Source of the DNA: JBCBSK01 sp965250105
Lineage (GTDB): Bacteria > Pseudomonadota > Alphaproteobacteria > Rhizobiales > Tepidamorphaceae
Length of the DNA stretch: 64,000 nt
Reading direction: 5' to 3'
Assembly: GCA_965250105.1 (NCBI GenBank)
Contig: OZ252290.1
Coordinates: 3,658,001 to 3,722,000, forward strand
The notes below the pieces were generated by a model. That model was not told the origin of the DNA, made no database searches, and was given only the letters and a program-made list of their open reading frames with translations. Below, in pieces: positions 26,694 through 35,288 of this stretch. Both the position numbers and the translations under genes were made by a program. Within the stretch, counting starts at the first letter, position 1; the number at the start of each line of letters is the position of its first letter.

Positions 26694-27146
26694 TCAAACG
26701 CCGGTCAGCGGTCGCTCGATCAGGACGCAGCTAGCGATCCGCAGCCGGCCCGTTTCGTCGACGATCAGCGTATAGAGCGCGCGCCAGCCCTTGCCGCGTT
26801 CGTCGATGATGTCGACGATCTGTTCATAGCGGTTGTCGACTTGGCGGAACGGGCCGTAGTCGACCTGCGCCGGACGGTAGACCGGCCGATAGCCGCGCCG
26901 TACCATTTCCATGAAACGTTCCGGAGAGCCGAAGCGCTGCTGGATCAGCGGCGCGGCGAAGGCGAAGGCGGCCTGCGAATCGTCGCGCCGGAACGCGGCG
27001 ATCTGGCCGCCGATCACGCCTCTGATGCTCTCCTCGATGGCGCCGTTCTGATCGGCCTTGGCTGGCGTGCTCACGGCTAACACTGCGAAGACAAGGCCAA
27101 AGCAAAGAACAGCGAACGGTCGAATCGGAATCTGAGAAAAGACCAT
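26694..27146 (-). CDS. DUF4864-family exported protein
   Basis: This 150-aa protein has an N-terminal signal peptide (FAVLCFGLVFAVLAVSTPAKA), so it is probably periplasmic. The body fits DUF4864: IRGVIGGQIAAFRRDDSQAAFAFAAPLIQQRFGS followed by MVRRGYRPVYRPAQVDYG and a beta-rich end (LYTLIVDETGRLRIASCVL). The fold resembles NTF2-like domains; no function is established. It converges on tgt, with 40 bp between the stops. Confidence 0.85.
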   Translation of the reverse strand: MVFSQIPIRPFAVLCFGLVFAVLAVSTPAKADQNGAIEESIRGVIGGQIAAFRRDDSQAAFAFAAPLIQQRFGSPERFMEMVRRGYRPVYRPAQVDYGPFRQVDNRYEQIVDIIDERGKGWRALYTLIVDETGRLRIASCVLIERPLTGV

Positions 27147-27508
27147 TTGGCGCCTCCATTGATTACAATACGCGCCGGCGGTGGGATCGGACCGATGGAG
27201 GAAATGCCAGCATGGTTCGCCCGTGAGTCACCCGATCTCACGGTGAGGGACGGCCTTTGACCGCCCTTAAGCCAAACAGCGGGCGAGGGCGGATCGGCTG
27301 GCATCCAGACATGGCGCAAGCCTGTCTCTCGCCTCAAGGCCGCGTGCGACAACGGCCCGGGCTTTTCGCCCGCTCAATGGGAGCCGTGAGCGAAGTAGCG
27401 TGAGAGGAGGGAATGCGACGAGGAGTGCGAGGCGGGTTTGGTGGGTTCGATGGCCCGCAAGCCATGCAGCGGGCGGGATTGGCCGGTTCGGCCGCCCGCG
27501 AACCAAAA
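27147..27508. other. Repeat-bearing intergenic region next to tRNA-Lys (362 bp)
   Basis: No convincing gene. A 17-bp direct repeat with two mismatches occurs at 27269-27285 and 27459-27475; the second copy lies in a hairpin with GCCCGC (27453-27458) and GCGGGC (27469-27474). A minus-strand frame (27267-27506) of Arg/Ala/Leu-rich sequence spans the area but looks like translated repeat DNA. Confidence 0.5.
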
Positions 27509-27584
27509 TGGTGAGCCCTCAGGGATTCGAACCCTGGACCTACTGATTAAAAGTCAGTTGCTCTACCAGCTGAGCTAAGGGCTC
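27509..27584 (-). tRNA. tRNA-Lys (UUU)
   Basis: On the minus strand a full cloverleaf is present. The acceptor GAGCCCT pairs with AGGGCTC, the D-arm contains AGCTGGTAGA, and the anticodon stem ACTGA/TCAGT holds loop CTTTTAA with anticodon TTT. The T-arm is CAGGGTTCGAATCCCTG and the 3' CCA is encoded. A perfect TTGACA -35 lies upstream on the minus strand (27624-27619), with a weak -10. Confidence 0.97.
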
Positions 27585-27676
27585 CCACGGCATGTGTCTT
27601 CGTTGACGCATGCGGCGGTGTCAACCGTCGATTGGCTGGCCGTGCACCAGAAATCGGGTGGCGGACGAGGGAGGGG

Positions 27677-28414
27677 TCAGGTCTCGACGACGAGTTGCAC
27701 CCGATCCGACGCGAAACGCGTGCGGGCGAACTGGATCGGCCGCTCCGTGGCATCCACGTTCACCGCCTCGACGACGAGCACTGGCCGGTTGATTGCCTGG
27801 CGCAATTGTTCGGCCTCGCGGTCATCCGGCAGGCGCGCGGTGATCCGGCTGGTGCGCCGGAGATAGTCGTCGACGCCGCTGGCCCGCAGCGCCGCTGTGA
27901 TCGAGCGCAACTCGGCGAAATCCTGTTCGAGCTTTGGAAAGCGGGCGCGGGGGAAGACATTGGTGGCGATCGACAGCGGCGCGCCGTCGGCGAAATGGCG
28001 GGTCTCCAGCACCAGGCAGGTCTCGAAGCGCGAGATTTCGAGCCCCTGGGCCGCGGCCTCGTCGGGCAGCACTTCGCGCCAGGCGATCAATTCGGCGCGC
28101 GGATCGCGCTGCGCCCGTGTGATATTCTCGCTGAACCGCGTGCGCGCACCGATCAGATAGTCGATGCCGTGTTCCTGCACGAAAGTGCCGCGTCCCTGCT
28201 CGGCGCGGACCAGGCCATCATCGGCCAGTGCCCGAATGGCGCGCCGCACTGTATGCCGGTTGACGCCGAACTGGTCCGCCAGTTCCGGCTCGGGCGGTAG
28301 CCGCGAACCGGGACGCATGGTGCCGGACAGGATGCGGGATTGGATCTGTTCCTTGATCTGGCGCCACAATGCTACGCCGGCGCGTCTTTCAAGTTCATCA
28401 GTAGGTTGCGACAT
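27677..28414 (-). CDS. phnF: GntR/HutC-family regulator PhnF
   Basis: PhnF represses phosphonate genes and is released by a ligand in its UTRA domain. The N-terminal winged helix is LWRQIKEQIQSRILSG through GVNRHTVRRAIRALADDGLV and GRGTFV; the rest is a UTRA/chorismate-lyase-like domain ending ARTRFASDRVQLVVE. The ATG at 28414 (245 aa) has GAGGGG five bases upstream, so I prefer it to the start at 28435. It is divergent from phnG, with GTCTAGAC-type operator sites in the gap. Confidence 0.93.
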   Translation of the reverse strand: MSQPTDELERRAGVALWRQIKEQIQSRILSGTMRPGSRLPPEPELADQFGVNRHTVRRAIRALADDGLVRAEQGRGTFVQEHGIDYLIGARTRFSENITRAQRDPRAELIAWREVLPDEAAAQGLEISRFETCLVLETRHFADGAPLSIATNVFPRARFPKLEQDFAELRSITAALRASGVDDYLRRTSRITARLPDDREAEQLRQAINRPVLVVEAVNVDATERPIQFARTRFASDRVQLVVET

Positions 28415-28428
28415 GAGCCCCTCAAGAC

Positions 28429-28446
28429 ATGTCATGGCGTTGTTAC
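28429..28446 (+). promoter_or_regulatory. Candidate Pho box upstream of phnG
   Basis: Two 7-mers, ATGTCAT and TTGTTAC, are separated by four bases, matching the Pho box layout CTGTCAT-N4-CTGTCAT at six and about five of seven positions. The site is in the phnF-phnG gap. PhoB control is expected for C-P lyase genes, but the match is imperfect. Confidence 0.4.
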
Positions 28447-28486
28447 CGAAGCTCGATATGCACGCAAGGCAGGGCGGCTCCGATTT

Positions 28487-28521
28487 GTCTAGACGAATGA
28501 TGTTTTCTAAATCATATAGAC
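28487..28521 (+). promoter_or_regulatory. Candidate PhnF operators (two half-related sites)
   Basis: GTCTAGAC (28487-28494) is a perfect palindrome and fits the GntR/HutC consensus GT-N-TA-N-AC. ATATAGAC (28514-28521) fits it with one change, 27 bp further on. TTGTCT at 28485 could be a -35, putting the first site over the phnG promoter. Confidence 0.5.
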
Positions 28522-28567
28522 GTTACAATGAATCCTGATGTCAGAGCCGCCAAACAAGGCCTTGAGG

Positions 28568-28591
28568 CCGGCTTAGCAGCAAAAAAGCCGG
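28568..28591 (+). promoter_or_regulatory. Hairpin in the phnG leader
   Basis: A 7-bp inverted repeat (CCGGCTT, 28568-28574; AAGCCGG, 28585-28591) with an A-rich 10-base loop lies before phnG. It has no T-run on the plus strand, so it may affect translation or mRNA stability instead of termination. Confidence 0.35.
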
Positions 28592-28609
28592 GCGCGTCGC
28601 CGCCACGGC

Positions 28610-29107
28610 ATGAGAACAATGCTGGATCGTGACCAGATGACCAAAGCCGCGCCGGAAACCGAGGACATGACCCGCGCCAAACTCTCGGGTCTGATGGCCC
28701 GCAGCGCTGCCGCGGATGTTGCCGAACTCGTCGCGCCGATCGTCGATACGCTCGATTGGACCGCGATTCGCGGCCCCGAAACCGGCCTCGTGATGGTGCG
28801 CGGGCGAATCGGTGGCGGCGGATCGCCGTTCAATCTCGGCGAGGCGACGGTGTCGCGCGCCTCTGTTCGTCTAGGTGACGGCCGGGTCGGCCATGGCTAT
28901 GTGCTCGGGCGGGATATGGCTCATGCCGAACAAATCGCCGTGATCGATGCCCTGATGCAGGATGACGGCGACCGCGCGCGGGTGCTGACGGCGGTCGGCG
29001 CGCCCTTGCGCGCCCGCCACGACCGGCGGGTCGCCGAGCGGCGCCGGGCCGCGGCCCGCACCAAGGTCGATTTCTTCACGCTCGCCCGCGAGGGAGACGT
29101 CGAATGA
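28610..29107 (+). CDS. phnG: C-P lyase core subunit PhnG
   Basis: PhnG is part of the PhnGHIJ core and, with PhnH, I and L, helps attach ribose triphosphate to methylphosphonate. The body matches the family: TRAKLSGLMARSAAADVAEL, MVRGRIGGGGSPFNLGEATV, and GHGYVLGRDMAHAEQIAVIDAL. The start is unclear: ATGs at 28610, 28619, 28637 and 28667 are in frame and none has a strong ribosome binding site; family length (~150 aa) suggests a later one. Its stop overlaps phnH (ATGA). Confidence 0.93.
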   Translation: MRTMLDRDQMTKAAPETEDMTRAKLSGLMARSAAADVAELVAPIVDTLDWTAIRGPETGLVMVRGRIGGGGSPFNLGEATVSRASVRLGDGRVGHGYVLGRDMAHAEQIAVIDALMQDDGDRARVLTAVGAPLRARHDRRVAERRRAAARTKVDFFTLAREGDVE

Positions 29108-29697
29108 CCCAGGCCGGCTCGATCGCGGACCTTCGCGCACGAAATCCGATGGATCCGATCGTCCTGCAGTGCCATTTCCGCACCCTGCTGGATGTCCTGT
29201 CGCGGCCCTGCGCGCCGCTGATGCTGAAGGATGTCACGACAACGGCGGAAGCGGTCCGCGCCATTGCCGCGGTGCTCGTCGACCATGACGTGACCGTCGC
29301 GCTGGACACCGCCGATGCCAATCTCGGCGACTGGATCGGGTTTCATTGCGGCGCCCGCGCGGATGCGGATCTGGACGCCGCCGATTTCGTCTTTCTCGAC
29401 AGCCCCGGCCAGGCGCTGCCGCTCGACCGTTTTCGCGCTGGAACCGATGCTTATCCGGACCGGTCGGCGACGCTCGTCATCGCCGTCGCCGGTTTTTCGG
29501 ACAGCGGGGTCACGGTCGCAGGGCCCGGCATCCAGAACACGCGCGGTTTCGGTATTACAGGCGACGGCGCCGAGGCGTTCTGGGATGCCTGGCGCGCGCA
29601 GGCCGACTTGTTCCCGCGTGGCATCGATATCGTGTTCGTCTGCGAAGGCAGGGTTGCGGGCCTGCCGCGCTCGACGCGCCTGTCAGGCGGATCCTGA
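29104..29697 (+). CDS. phnH: C-P lyase core subunit PhnH
   Basis: PhnH is a dimeric subunit of the C-P lyase core complex, needed for the first, ribosyl-transfer step. The 197-aa protein shows the family segments FRTLLDVLSRPC, ADFVFLDSPGQALPL and VAGPGIQNTRGFGI, close to the usual length. It is translationally coupled to phnG by a 4-bp overlap and is followed 14 bp later by phnI. Confidence 0.95.
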   Translation: MTQAGSIADLRARNPMDPIVLQCHFRTLLDVLSRPCAPLMLKDVTTTAEAVRAIAAVLVDHDVTVALDTADANLGDWIGFHCGARADADLDAADFVFLDSPGQALPLDRFRAGTDAYPDRSATLVIAVAGFSDSGVTVAGPGIQNTRGFGITGDGAEAFWDAWRAQADLFPRGIDIVFVCEGRVAGLPRSTRLSGGS

Positions 29698-29711
29698 GGA
29701 GGCTCGGCCAA

Positions 29712-30953
29712 ATGTATGTCGCGACCAAAGGGGGCGAGGCGGCGATTGCCGCGGCACATGAGGCGCTCGCCCAAAAGCGCGCGCCGAAGATGGCCGCGTC
29801 GCTGACCATCGCTCAAATCAAGGAACAATTGTCCTTCGCCGTCAGCCGGGTCATGGCCGAGGGTTCGCTGCACGATGCCGATGTCGCGGCACTGGCGATC
29901 AAGCAGGCCCAGGGCGATCTGATCGAGGCGATCTTCCTGGTCCGCGCCTATCGCTCGACCCTGCCGCGCTTCGGCGTCAGCGAACCGGTGGATACCGGCG
30001 CCATGCTCGTCGACCGTCGCATATCGGCGACCTTCAAGGACATTCCCGGCGGCCAGGTGCTCGGTCCGACCTTCGACTATACCCACCGGCTGCTCGATTT
30101 CTCCCTGCTCGACGAGACCGAGACGTCGTCGGATGCACCGGCGCCGGCAGCGCCCGACGCCGTTTCGGACGTGCCCGATGAACCGGCCGAGCCGATGCCG
30201 CGCCTGACCGACCTGCTCGACGCCGAGGGCCTGATCGAGCCGGACGGCGCGGTGGCGGAAGACGGCGACCGCGTCCGCGACATCACGCGCCAGCCGATCA
30301 CCTATCCGGCCGAGCGCGATGTCCGGCTGCAGCGGCTGGCGCGCGGCGATGAGGGTTTCCTGCTCGGCCTCGGCTATTCGAGCCAGCGCGGCTTCGGGCG
30401 CACCCATCCCTTTGTCGGCGAATTGCGCGTCGGCAGCGTGGTGGTCGAACTCGACGTGCCGGAATGCGACGGGCCGATCGAGATCGGCGAGATCGATCTG
30501 ACCGAATGCCAGACGGTGAACCAGTTCAGCGGATCCAAGAAGGTGGCGCCGCAATTCACCCGGGGCTACGGGCTCGCTTTCGGCCAGTCGGAACGCAAGG
30601 CGATGGCCATGGCGCTGGTCGACCGCTCGCTGCGTGACGCGGAACTGGGGCAAGAGATCGTGGCGCCGGTCCAGGATCAGGAATTCGTGTTGGCGCATGC
30701 CGACAATATCGAGGCGACCGGCTTCGTCGAGCATCTCAAGCTGCCGCACTATGTCGACTTCCAGGCCGAGCTGGACCTGCTGCGGCGCCTGCGCGCCGAA
30801 GCGCTGGCCGCCGCCACGCAAGACGCGGGCAATGGTCAACAGCCGGACGATGGGGCGGATCGCGATGCCGAGATGGCGCCGGAGGGCGCCGCCGAGCCGG
30901 CGTCGCCTGAAACGACGAGGCCGGGCCTCGTGGCCGCGGGGCAGGACGCATGA
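29712..30953 (+). CDS. phnI: C-P lyase core subunit PhnI
   Basis: PhnI is the nucleosidase-like core subunit that, with PhnG, H and L, couples phosphonate to ATP-derived ribose triphosphate. The start is the ATG at 29712 after a strong GAGGAGG; it gives 413 aa (MYVATKGGEAAI). QGDLIEAIFLVRAYRSTLPR, GFGRTHPFVGELR and HADNIEATGFVEHLKLPHYVDF are family hallmarks. Compared with the ~360-aa norm, it has a Pro/Ala/Asp-rich insert near 140-165 and a disordered tail of ~40 residues. Its stop overlaps phnJ. Confidence 0.95.
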   Translation: MYVATKGGEAAIAAAHEALAQKRAPKMAASLTIAQIKEQLSFAVSRVMAEGSLHDADVAALAIKQAQGDLIEAIFLVRAYRSTLPRFGVSEPVDTGAMLVDRRISATFKDIPGGQVLGPTFDYTHRLLDFSLLDETETSSDAPAPAAPDAVSDVPDEPAEPMPRLTDLLDAEGLIEPDGAVAEDGDRVRDITRQPITYPAERDVRLQRLARGDEGFLLGLGYSSQRGFGRTHPFVGELRVGSVVVELDVPECDGPIEIGEIDLTECQTVNQFSGSKKVAPQFTRGYGLAFGQSERKAMAMALVDRSLRDAELGQEIVAPVQDQEFVLAHADNIEATGFVEHLKLPHYVDFQAELDLLRRLRAEALAAATQDAGNGQQPDDGADRDAEMAPEGAAEPASPETTRPGLVAAGQDA

Positions 30954-31834
30954 CCACGCTGGACGGATATAATTTCGCCTATCTCGATGAACAGACCAAG
31001 CGGATGATCCGCCGCGCGCTGCTCAAGGCCGTCGCCATTCCCGGCTATCAGGTGCCCTTCGCGAGCCGCGAGATGCCGATGCCCTATGGCTGGGGCACCG
31101 GCGGCATTCAGATCACCGCCGCGATTATCGGTCCCGACGATGTCCTGAAGGTCATCGACCAGGGGGCCGACGACACGACCAACGCGGTGTCGATCCGCGC
31201 GTTCTTCGGCCGGGTGGCGGGTGTCGCCACGACCGAACGGACCGAGGAGGCCAGCATCATCCAGACCCGCCACCGGGTGCCGGAAATGCCGCTCAGGGCC
31301 GATCAGACGCTGGTCTACCAGGTACCCATTCCCGAACCGCTGCGCTTTCTCGAGCCCCGCGAGACCGAGACCCGCGAGATGCATGCGCTGAAGGAATATG
31401 GCCTCATGCATGTCCGGCTCTATGAGGACATTGCCCGCTTCGGCGCCATCGCCACGACCTATGCCTATCCGGCGCTCGTCGGCGGCCGCTATCTGTTCGA
31501 TCCGAGCCCGATCCCGAAATTCGACAATCCCAAGCTGCACCAGAACCCGGCGCTGCAATTGTTCGGCGCCGGCCGCGAACAGCGCATCTATGCCGTGCCG
31601 CCCTATACCGATGTCGTCAGCCTCGATTTCGAGGACTACCCCTTCGAGGTGCAAAGCTGGTCGTCGGCCTGCGCGTTGTGCGGTTCGACCGAAAGTTATC
31701 TCGACGAGGTGATCACCGACGACAAGGGTGGGCGAATGTTCGTCTGTTCCGACACCGATTACTGCGCCCGGCGCCAGGCCGAAGCGGCGGCCCGAACAGC
31801 CGCCGCCAAGCGGGAGGTGCGCGATGCGCGGTGA
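30950..31834 (+). CDS. phnJ: Alpha-D-ribose 1-methylphosphonate 5-phosphate C-P lyase
   Basis: PhnJ is the radical-SAM enzyme that breaks the carbon-phosphorus bond, releasing methane from methylphosphonate and leaving ribose 1,2-cyclic phosphate 5-phosphate. The 294-aa protein keeps the four key cysteines at the same numbers as E. coli: Cys241, Cys244 and Cys266 for the 4Fe-4S cluster and Cys272 for the thiyl radical (ACALCG ... FVCSDTDYC). YGWGTGGIQ and the GLMHVRLYEDI segments are also typical. phnK begins within its last codons. Confidence 0.98.
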   Translation: MTTLDGYNFAYLDEQTKRMIRRALLKAVAIPGYQVPFASREMPMPYGWGTGGIQITAAIIGPDDVLKVIDQGADDTTNAVSIRAFFGRVAGVATTERTEEASIIQTRHRVPEMPLRADQTLVYQVPIPEPLRFLEPRETETREMHALKEYGLMHVRLYEDIARFGAIATTYAYPALVGGRYLFDPSPIPKFDNPKLHQNPALQLFGAGREQRIYAVPPYTDVVSLDFEDYPFEVQSWSSACALCGSTESYLDEVITDDKGGRMFVCSDTDYCARRQAEAAARTAAAKREVRDAR

Positions 31835-32615
31835 TCAGCCAGCGAACGGCCCGCTTCTGTCGGCGGTCGAGGTCAGCCATTTCTACGGCGCCCGCGTCGG
31901 CTGCCAATCGGTCAGCCTGTCGTTGTGGGAAGGCGAGGTTCTGGCGATCGTCGGTGAATCCGGCTCCGGCAAGTCGACGCTGCTCGGCTGTTTGTCGGGC
32001 CGTCTGACGCCGGACAGCGGCCAGGTCCTGTATCGCCGCGCCGGCGCCACCATGCCGACCGATCTCGAAGGCTTGTCGACGGCCGAACGGCGCGCCATCG
32101 CACGGTCGGAATGGGGCTTCATCCACCAGGATCCGAGCGAGGGCCTGCGCATGTCGGTGTCCGGCGGCGGCAATATTGGCGAAAGGCTGATGGCCGTGGG
32201 CGGGCGGCACTATGGCGATATCCGTGCCGCGGCCGTCGACTGGATGGGCCGGGTGGATCTCGCCTCGGAGCGGATCGACGACACGCCGCGCGCCTATTCG
32301 GGCGGCATGCGCCAGAGATTGCAGATCGCGCGCAATCTCGTCAGCAAGCCACGGCTCGTCTTCATGGACGAACCGACCGGCGGCCTCGACGTGTCGGTTC
32401 AGGCGCGGCTTCTCGACCTGATCCGGCGGCTCGTCTCGGATCTCGGCCTGGCGGTCATCATCGTCACCCACGATCTCGCCGTGGCGCGCCATCTGTCGGA
32501 GCGCATTCTGGTCATGCGGCATGGCCGGGTCATCGAAACCGGGCTGACCGACCGCGTTCTCGACGATCCGCAAGCCCCCTACACACAGCTTCTGGTCGAA
32601 TCGATCCTGTCCTGA
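31824..32615 (+). CDS. phnK: Phosphonate C-P lyase ABC-type protein PhnK
   Basis: PhnK is an ABC-type ATPase that binds to the C-P lyase core at PhnJ; it is not a transporter subunit. Walker A is GESGSGKSTLL, the Q-loop GFIHQDPSEGLRM is characteristic of PhnK, the signature is YSGGMRQRLQIARN and Walker B is LVFMDEPTGGLD. The ATG at 31824 follows a strong GGGAGGTG and overlaps the end of phnJ by 11 bp; 263 aa. Confidence 0.96.
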   Translation: MRGDQPANGPLLSAVEVSHFYGARVGCQSVSLSLWEGEVLAIVGESGSGKSTLLGCLSGRLTPDSGQVLYRRAGATMPTDLEGLSTAERRAIARSEWGFIHQDPSEGLRMSVSGGGNIGERLMAVGGRHYGDIRAAAVDWMGRVDLASERIDDTPRAYSGGMRQRLQIARNLVSKPRLVFMDEPTGGLDVSVQARLLDLIRRLVSDLGLAVIIVTHDLAVARHLSERILVMRHGRVIETGLTDRVLDDPQAPYTQLLVESILS

Positions 32616-32654
32616 TCATGATGGACGCGGTATCGCCTGCGTTGGAGACGCCAT

Positions 32655-33416
32655 ATGTCCGATGTCGAGATCCCGGCCCTCCGTCTGCGCCAGGTGCGCA
32701 AGGAGTTCGTGCTTCATACCCAGATGGGGCGCCGGCTGAACGTGCTCCAGGGCGTCGATCTCGAGGTGCGGCCGGGCGAATGCCTGGCGCTGGTCGGCCC
32801 GTCCGGCACCGGCAAGAGCTCGCTGATGCGCATGATCTACGGCAATTACGGTGCGACGGCCGGCCAGATCGAGATCGCCCATCGCGGCCGGCTCGTCGAC
32901 ATCGCCAGCGCCGATGACCGCACGGTCCTGGAAGTCCGCCGCGAGACGCTCGGCTATGTCAGCCAGTTCCTCCGCGTCATCCCGCGCGTCTCGACGCTCG
33001 ACCTCGTCGCCGAACCGCTCGAGGCGGCCGGCCGGGAGCGGGCGGAGGCGCTGAACCTCGCGGCCCGGCGCCTTGGGCGGCTGAACATTCCCGAAGCGCT
33101 GTTCGACCTCGCGCCGGCGACTTTTTCCGGCGGCGAGCAGCAGCGGGTCAATATTGCGCGCGGCATGATCGCTGACCGGCCCGTCATGCTGCTGGACGAG
33201 CCGACGGCCTCGCTTGATCGGCAGAACCGCGACGTGGTCGTGGCGCTGATCCGCGAGGCGATGCAGCGCGGCACCGCGATCGTCGGCATCTTCCATGACC
33301 AGGACGTGCGCGATCAGGTCGCGACGCATCTGCTCGACCTGTCGCGATACCGCGACGATGACGCGGCTAAAGACGCCAGCGCCGAACAGACGAGCCCCGA
33401 AGAGGCGGCCGCCTGA
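32655..33416 (+). CDS. phnL: Phosphonate C-P lyase ABC-type protein PhnL
   Basis: PhnL is the second ABC-type ATPase of the C-P lyase system and takes part with PhnG, H and I in forming the ribose-triphosphate phosphonate. The 253-aa protein has Walker A GPSGTGKSSLM, the SQFLRVIPRVSTLD segment typical of PhnL, signature FSGGEQQRVNIARG and Walker B VMLLDEPTASLD. The last ~15 residues are polar and variable. A 39-bp gap separates it from phnK. Confidence 0.95.
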   Translation: MSDVEIPALRLRQVRKEFVLHTQMGRRLNVLQGVDLEVRPGECLALVGPSGTGKSSLMRMIYGNYGATAGQIEIAHRGRLVDIASADDRTVLEVRRETLGYVSQFLRVIPRVSTLDLVAEPLEAAGRERAEALNLAARRLGRLNIPEALFDLAPATFSGGEQQRVNIARGMIADRPVMLLDEPTASLDRQNRDVVVALIREAMQRGTAIVGIFHDQDVRDQVATHLLDLSRYRDDDAAKDASAEQTSPEEAAA

Positions 33417-33420
33417 TCCC

Positions 33421-34140
33421 ATGCGCCACGCGATCTATTGGACGCCGGACCCGGACTCCCCGCTCGGCCGCGCCGGCCGGGCTTGGTTCGACGAGGATCC
33501 GCTTGGCGGGGCGGGCGCGGGCGACGCCCTGACGTCGGCGCGCTGGGACGAGATGACCGCCGGCCCCCGGCATTACCGGTTCCACGCTACCCTCAAGGCG
33601 CCGTTCCGTCTCGCGGAAGGAATGACGCGCGACGATCTGGAACGAGCCGCGACCGGCTGCGCGCGCACGCTGCCGCCTCGCCGTATCGGCCGGCTGGATC
33701 CGACCTGGTTGGGCCCCTATCTCGCGTTGACGCCCTCCGAGGCCGACTGTCGCGCCGGGCTGTCCGACATCGCCGCCGTCTGGGTCAGGGAGATGGACGC
33801 TTTCCGTGCGCCCTTGACCGACGCCGAGCTGGCCCGGCGCAGGCCCGACGCTCTCGCCCCGCGCGAACGCGACTATCTGACGCGCTGGGGCTATCCTCAC
33901 GTGCTCGATGCGTTCCGCTTCCATCTGACGCTTGCAGGCCCTGTGCATGATGCCGGTGAGCGGCAGGCGGTCGAGCGGATGGCGGCCCAGGTCTTCGCCG
34001 AGGCCAGCGCATATGAGGAATGGCTTGCGTCCGTCTCCATCATGGAGGAGACCGATGGCGCGACGCCGTTCCGCGAGGTGGCGCGCATCGCTTTCAAGAC
34101 AGATGAGACAGCCGAGAGACCCATCGAGGATCCGCGATGA
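33421..34140 (+). CDS. DUF1045 2H-phosphoesterase-like protein of phn operons
   Basis: DUF1045 proteins occur in phosphonate operons. The 239-aa sequence carries the two HxT motifs of 2H phosphoesterases, HATLKAPF near residue 58 and HLTLAGP near 170, so it should act on 2',3'- or similar cyclic phosphates. Because the window has no phnP, I infer that it may open the ribose 1,2-cyclic phosphate made by PhnJ; this is not shown. It starts 4 bp after phnL and overlaps phnM. Confidence 0.85.
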   Translation: MRHAIYWTPDPDSPLGRAGRAWFDEDPLGGAGAGDALTSARWDEMTAGPRHYRFHATLKAPFRLAEGMTRDDLERAATGCARTLPPRRIGRLDPTWLGPYLALTPSEADCRAGLSDIAAVWVREMDAFRAPLTDAELARRRPDALAPRERDYLTRWGYPHVLDAFRFHLTLAGPVHDAGERQAVERMAAQVFAEASAYEEWLASVSIMEETDGATPFREVARIAFKTDETAERPIEDPR

Positions 34141-35288
34141 CCCACGCGCCGACCGTGCTCACCAATGCGCATATCATCCTGCCCGACGAGGTGATCGACG
34201 GCCATGTGGCCCTGCGCGACGGGCGGATCGAAGCCGTGGGCCATGGCGCCTATGACGGGCCTGGCGCCGTCGACTGTGAGGGCGATTACGTGGTGCCCGG
34301 GCTTGTCGAACTGCACACCGACCATCTCGAAACCCACTACCACCCCCGGCCCAAGGTGCGCTGGCCGGCGGTGCCGGCGGCACTCGCCCATGACGCCCAG
34401 ATCGTCGCCTCGGGCATCACCACGGTGTTCGACGCCGTTTGCGTCGGCAGCCCGTTCGGCGACGACCGGCGCAGCGCCGAGGATACCCGCGTCCTGGTAG
34501 ATGCGGTGGGCGAGGCCCGCGATCTCGGCCTGCTGCGCGCCGACCATCATCTTCATCTGCGTTGCGAGATCGTCGCCGACGATGTGGTCGAGGGCGTCGA
34601 GAAACTGTTGAAGACGGCCGATGTGCGCCTCATGTCGCTGATGGACCACACGCCCGGCCAGCGCCAGTTCGTCAATGTCGACAAGTTCCGCGAATACTAT
34701 CAGGGCACGGCCGGCATGACGTCCGACGAGGTCGAGCGCTTCATCGACGAACGTATCGCGCAGCAGGCCCGCGTCTCGCGCAAGCATCGCGAGGACGTCG
34801 TGGCGATCGCCCGCGATCGCGAGATCCCGCTCGCCAGCCATGACGACGCCACCCACGATCATGTCGACGAGGCGATCGGTGATGGTGCCGTGATCAGCGA
34901 GTTTCCCACGACGCTGGAAGCGGCGACCCGCGCCCATGGCCATGGCCTGTCGGTGCTGATGGGCGGGCCGAACGTGGTGCGCGGCGGCTCGCATTCGGGC
35001 AATGTGTCGGCCATCGACCTCGCCAATAGCGGCCATCTCGACATTCTGTCGTCGGACTATGTGCCCGCCAGCCTGTTGATCGCCGCCTTCAAGCTCGTGC
35101 GCGACGTCACCCATATGACGCTGCCGGCGGCGATCCGGACCGTGACCCTGACCCCGGCCAAGGCGGCGGGGCTGACCGATCGCGGTGCGATCCAGCCCGG
35201 TCTGCGCGCCGATGTGGCGCGCGTTTCTGCGCCGCGCGACATCGTGTCGGTGCGCGGCGTGTGGCGCGAGGGCGAGCGGGTGTTCTGA
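34137..35288 (+). CDS. phnM: Alpha-D-ribose 1-methylphosphonate 5-triphosphate diphosphatase PhnM
   Basis: PhnM removes pyrophosphate from ribose 1-phosphonate 5-triphosphate, giving the PhnJ substrate. The 383-aa amidohydrolase has metal-ligand segments ELHTDHLETH, RADHHLHLRCE and SHDDATHDHV, plus GGPNVVRGGSHSGN and SSDYVPASLL. It overlaps DUF1045 by 4 bp and ends the visible operon. PhnN, which completes the pathway to PRPP in some bacteria, is not found here. Confidence 0.96.
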   Translation: MTHAPTVLTNAHIILPDEVIDGHVALRDGRIEAVGHGAYDGPGAVDCEGDYVVPGLVELHTDHLETHYHPRPKVRWPAVPAALAHDAQIVASGITTVFDAVCVGSPFGDDRRSAEDTRVLVDAVGEARDLGLLRADHHLHLRCEIVADDVVEGVEKLLKTADVRLMSLMDHTPGQRQFVNVDKFREYYQGTAGMTSDEVERFIDERIAQQARVSRKHREDVVAIARDREIPLASHDDATHDHVDEAIGDGAVISEFPTTLEAATRAHGHGLSVLMGGPNVVRGGSHSGNVSAIDLANSGHLDILSSDYVPASLLIAAFKLVRDVTHMTLPAAIRTVTLTPAKAAGLTDRGAIQPGLRADVARVSAPRDIVSVRGVWREGERVF

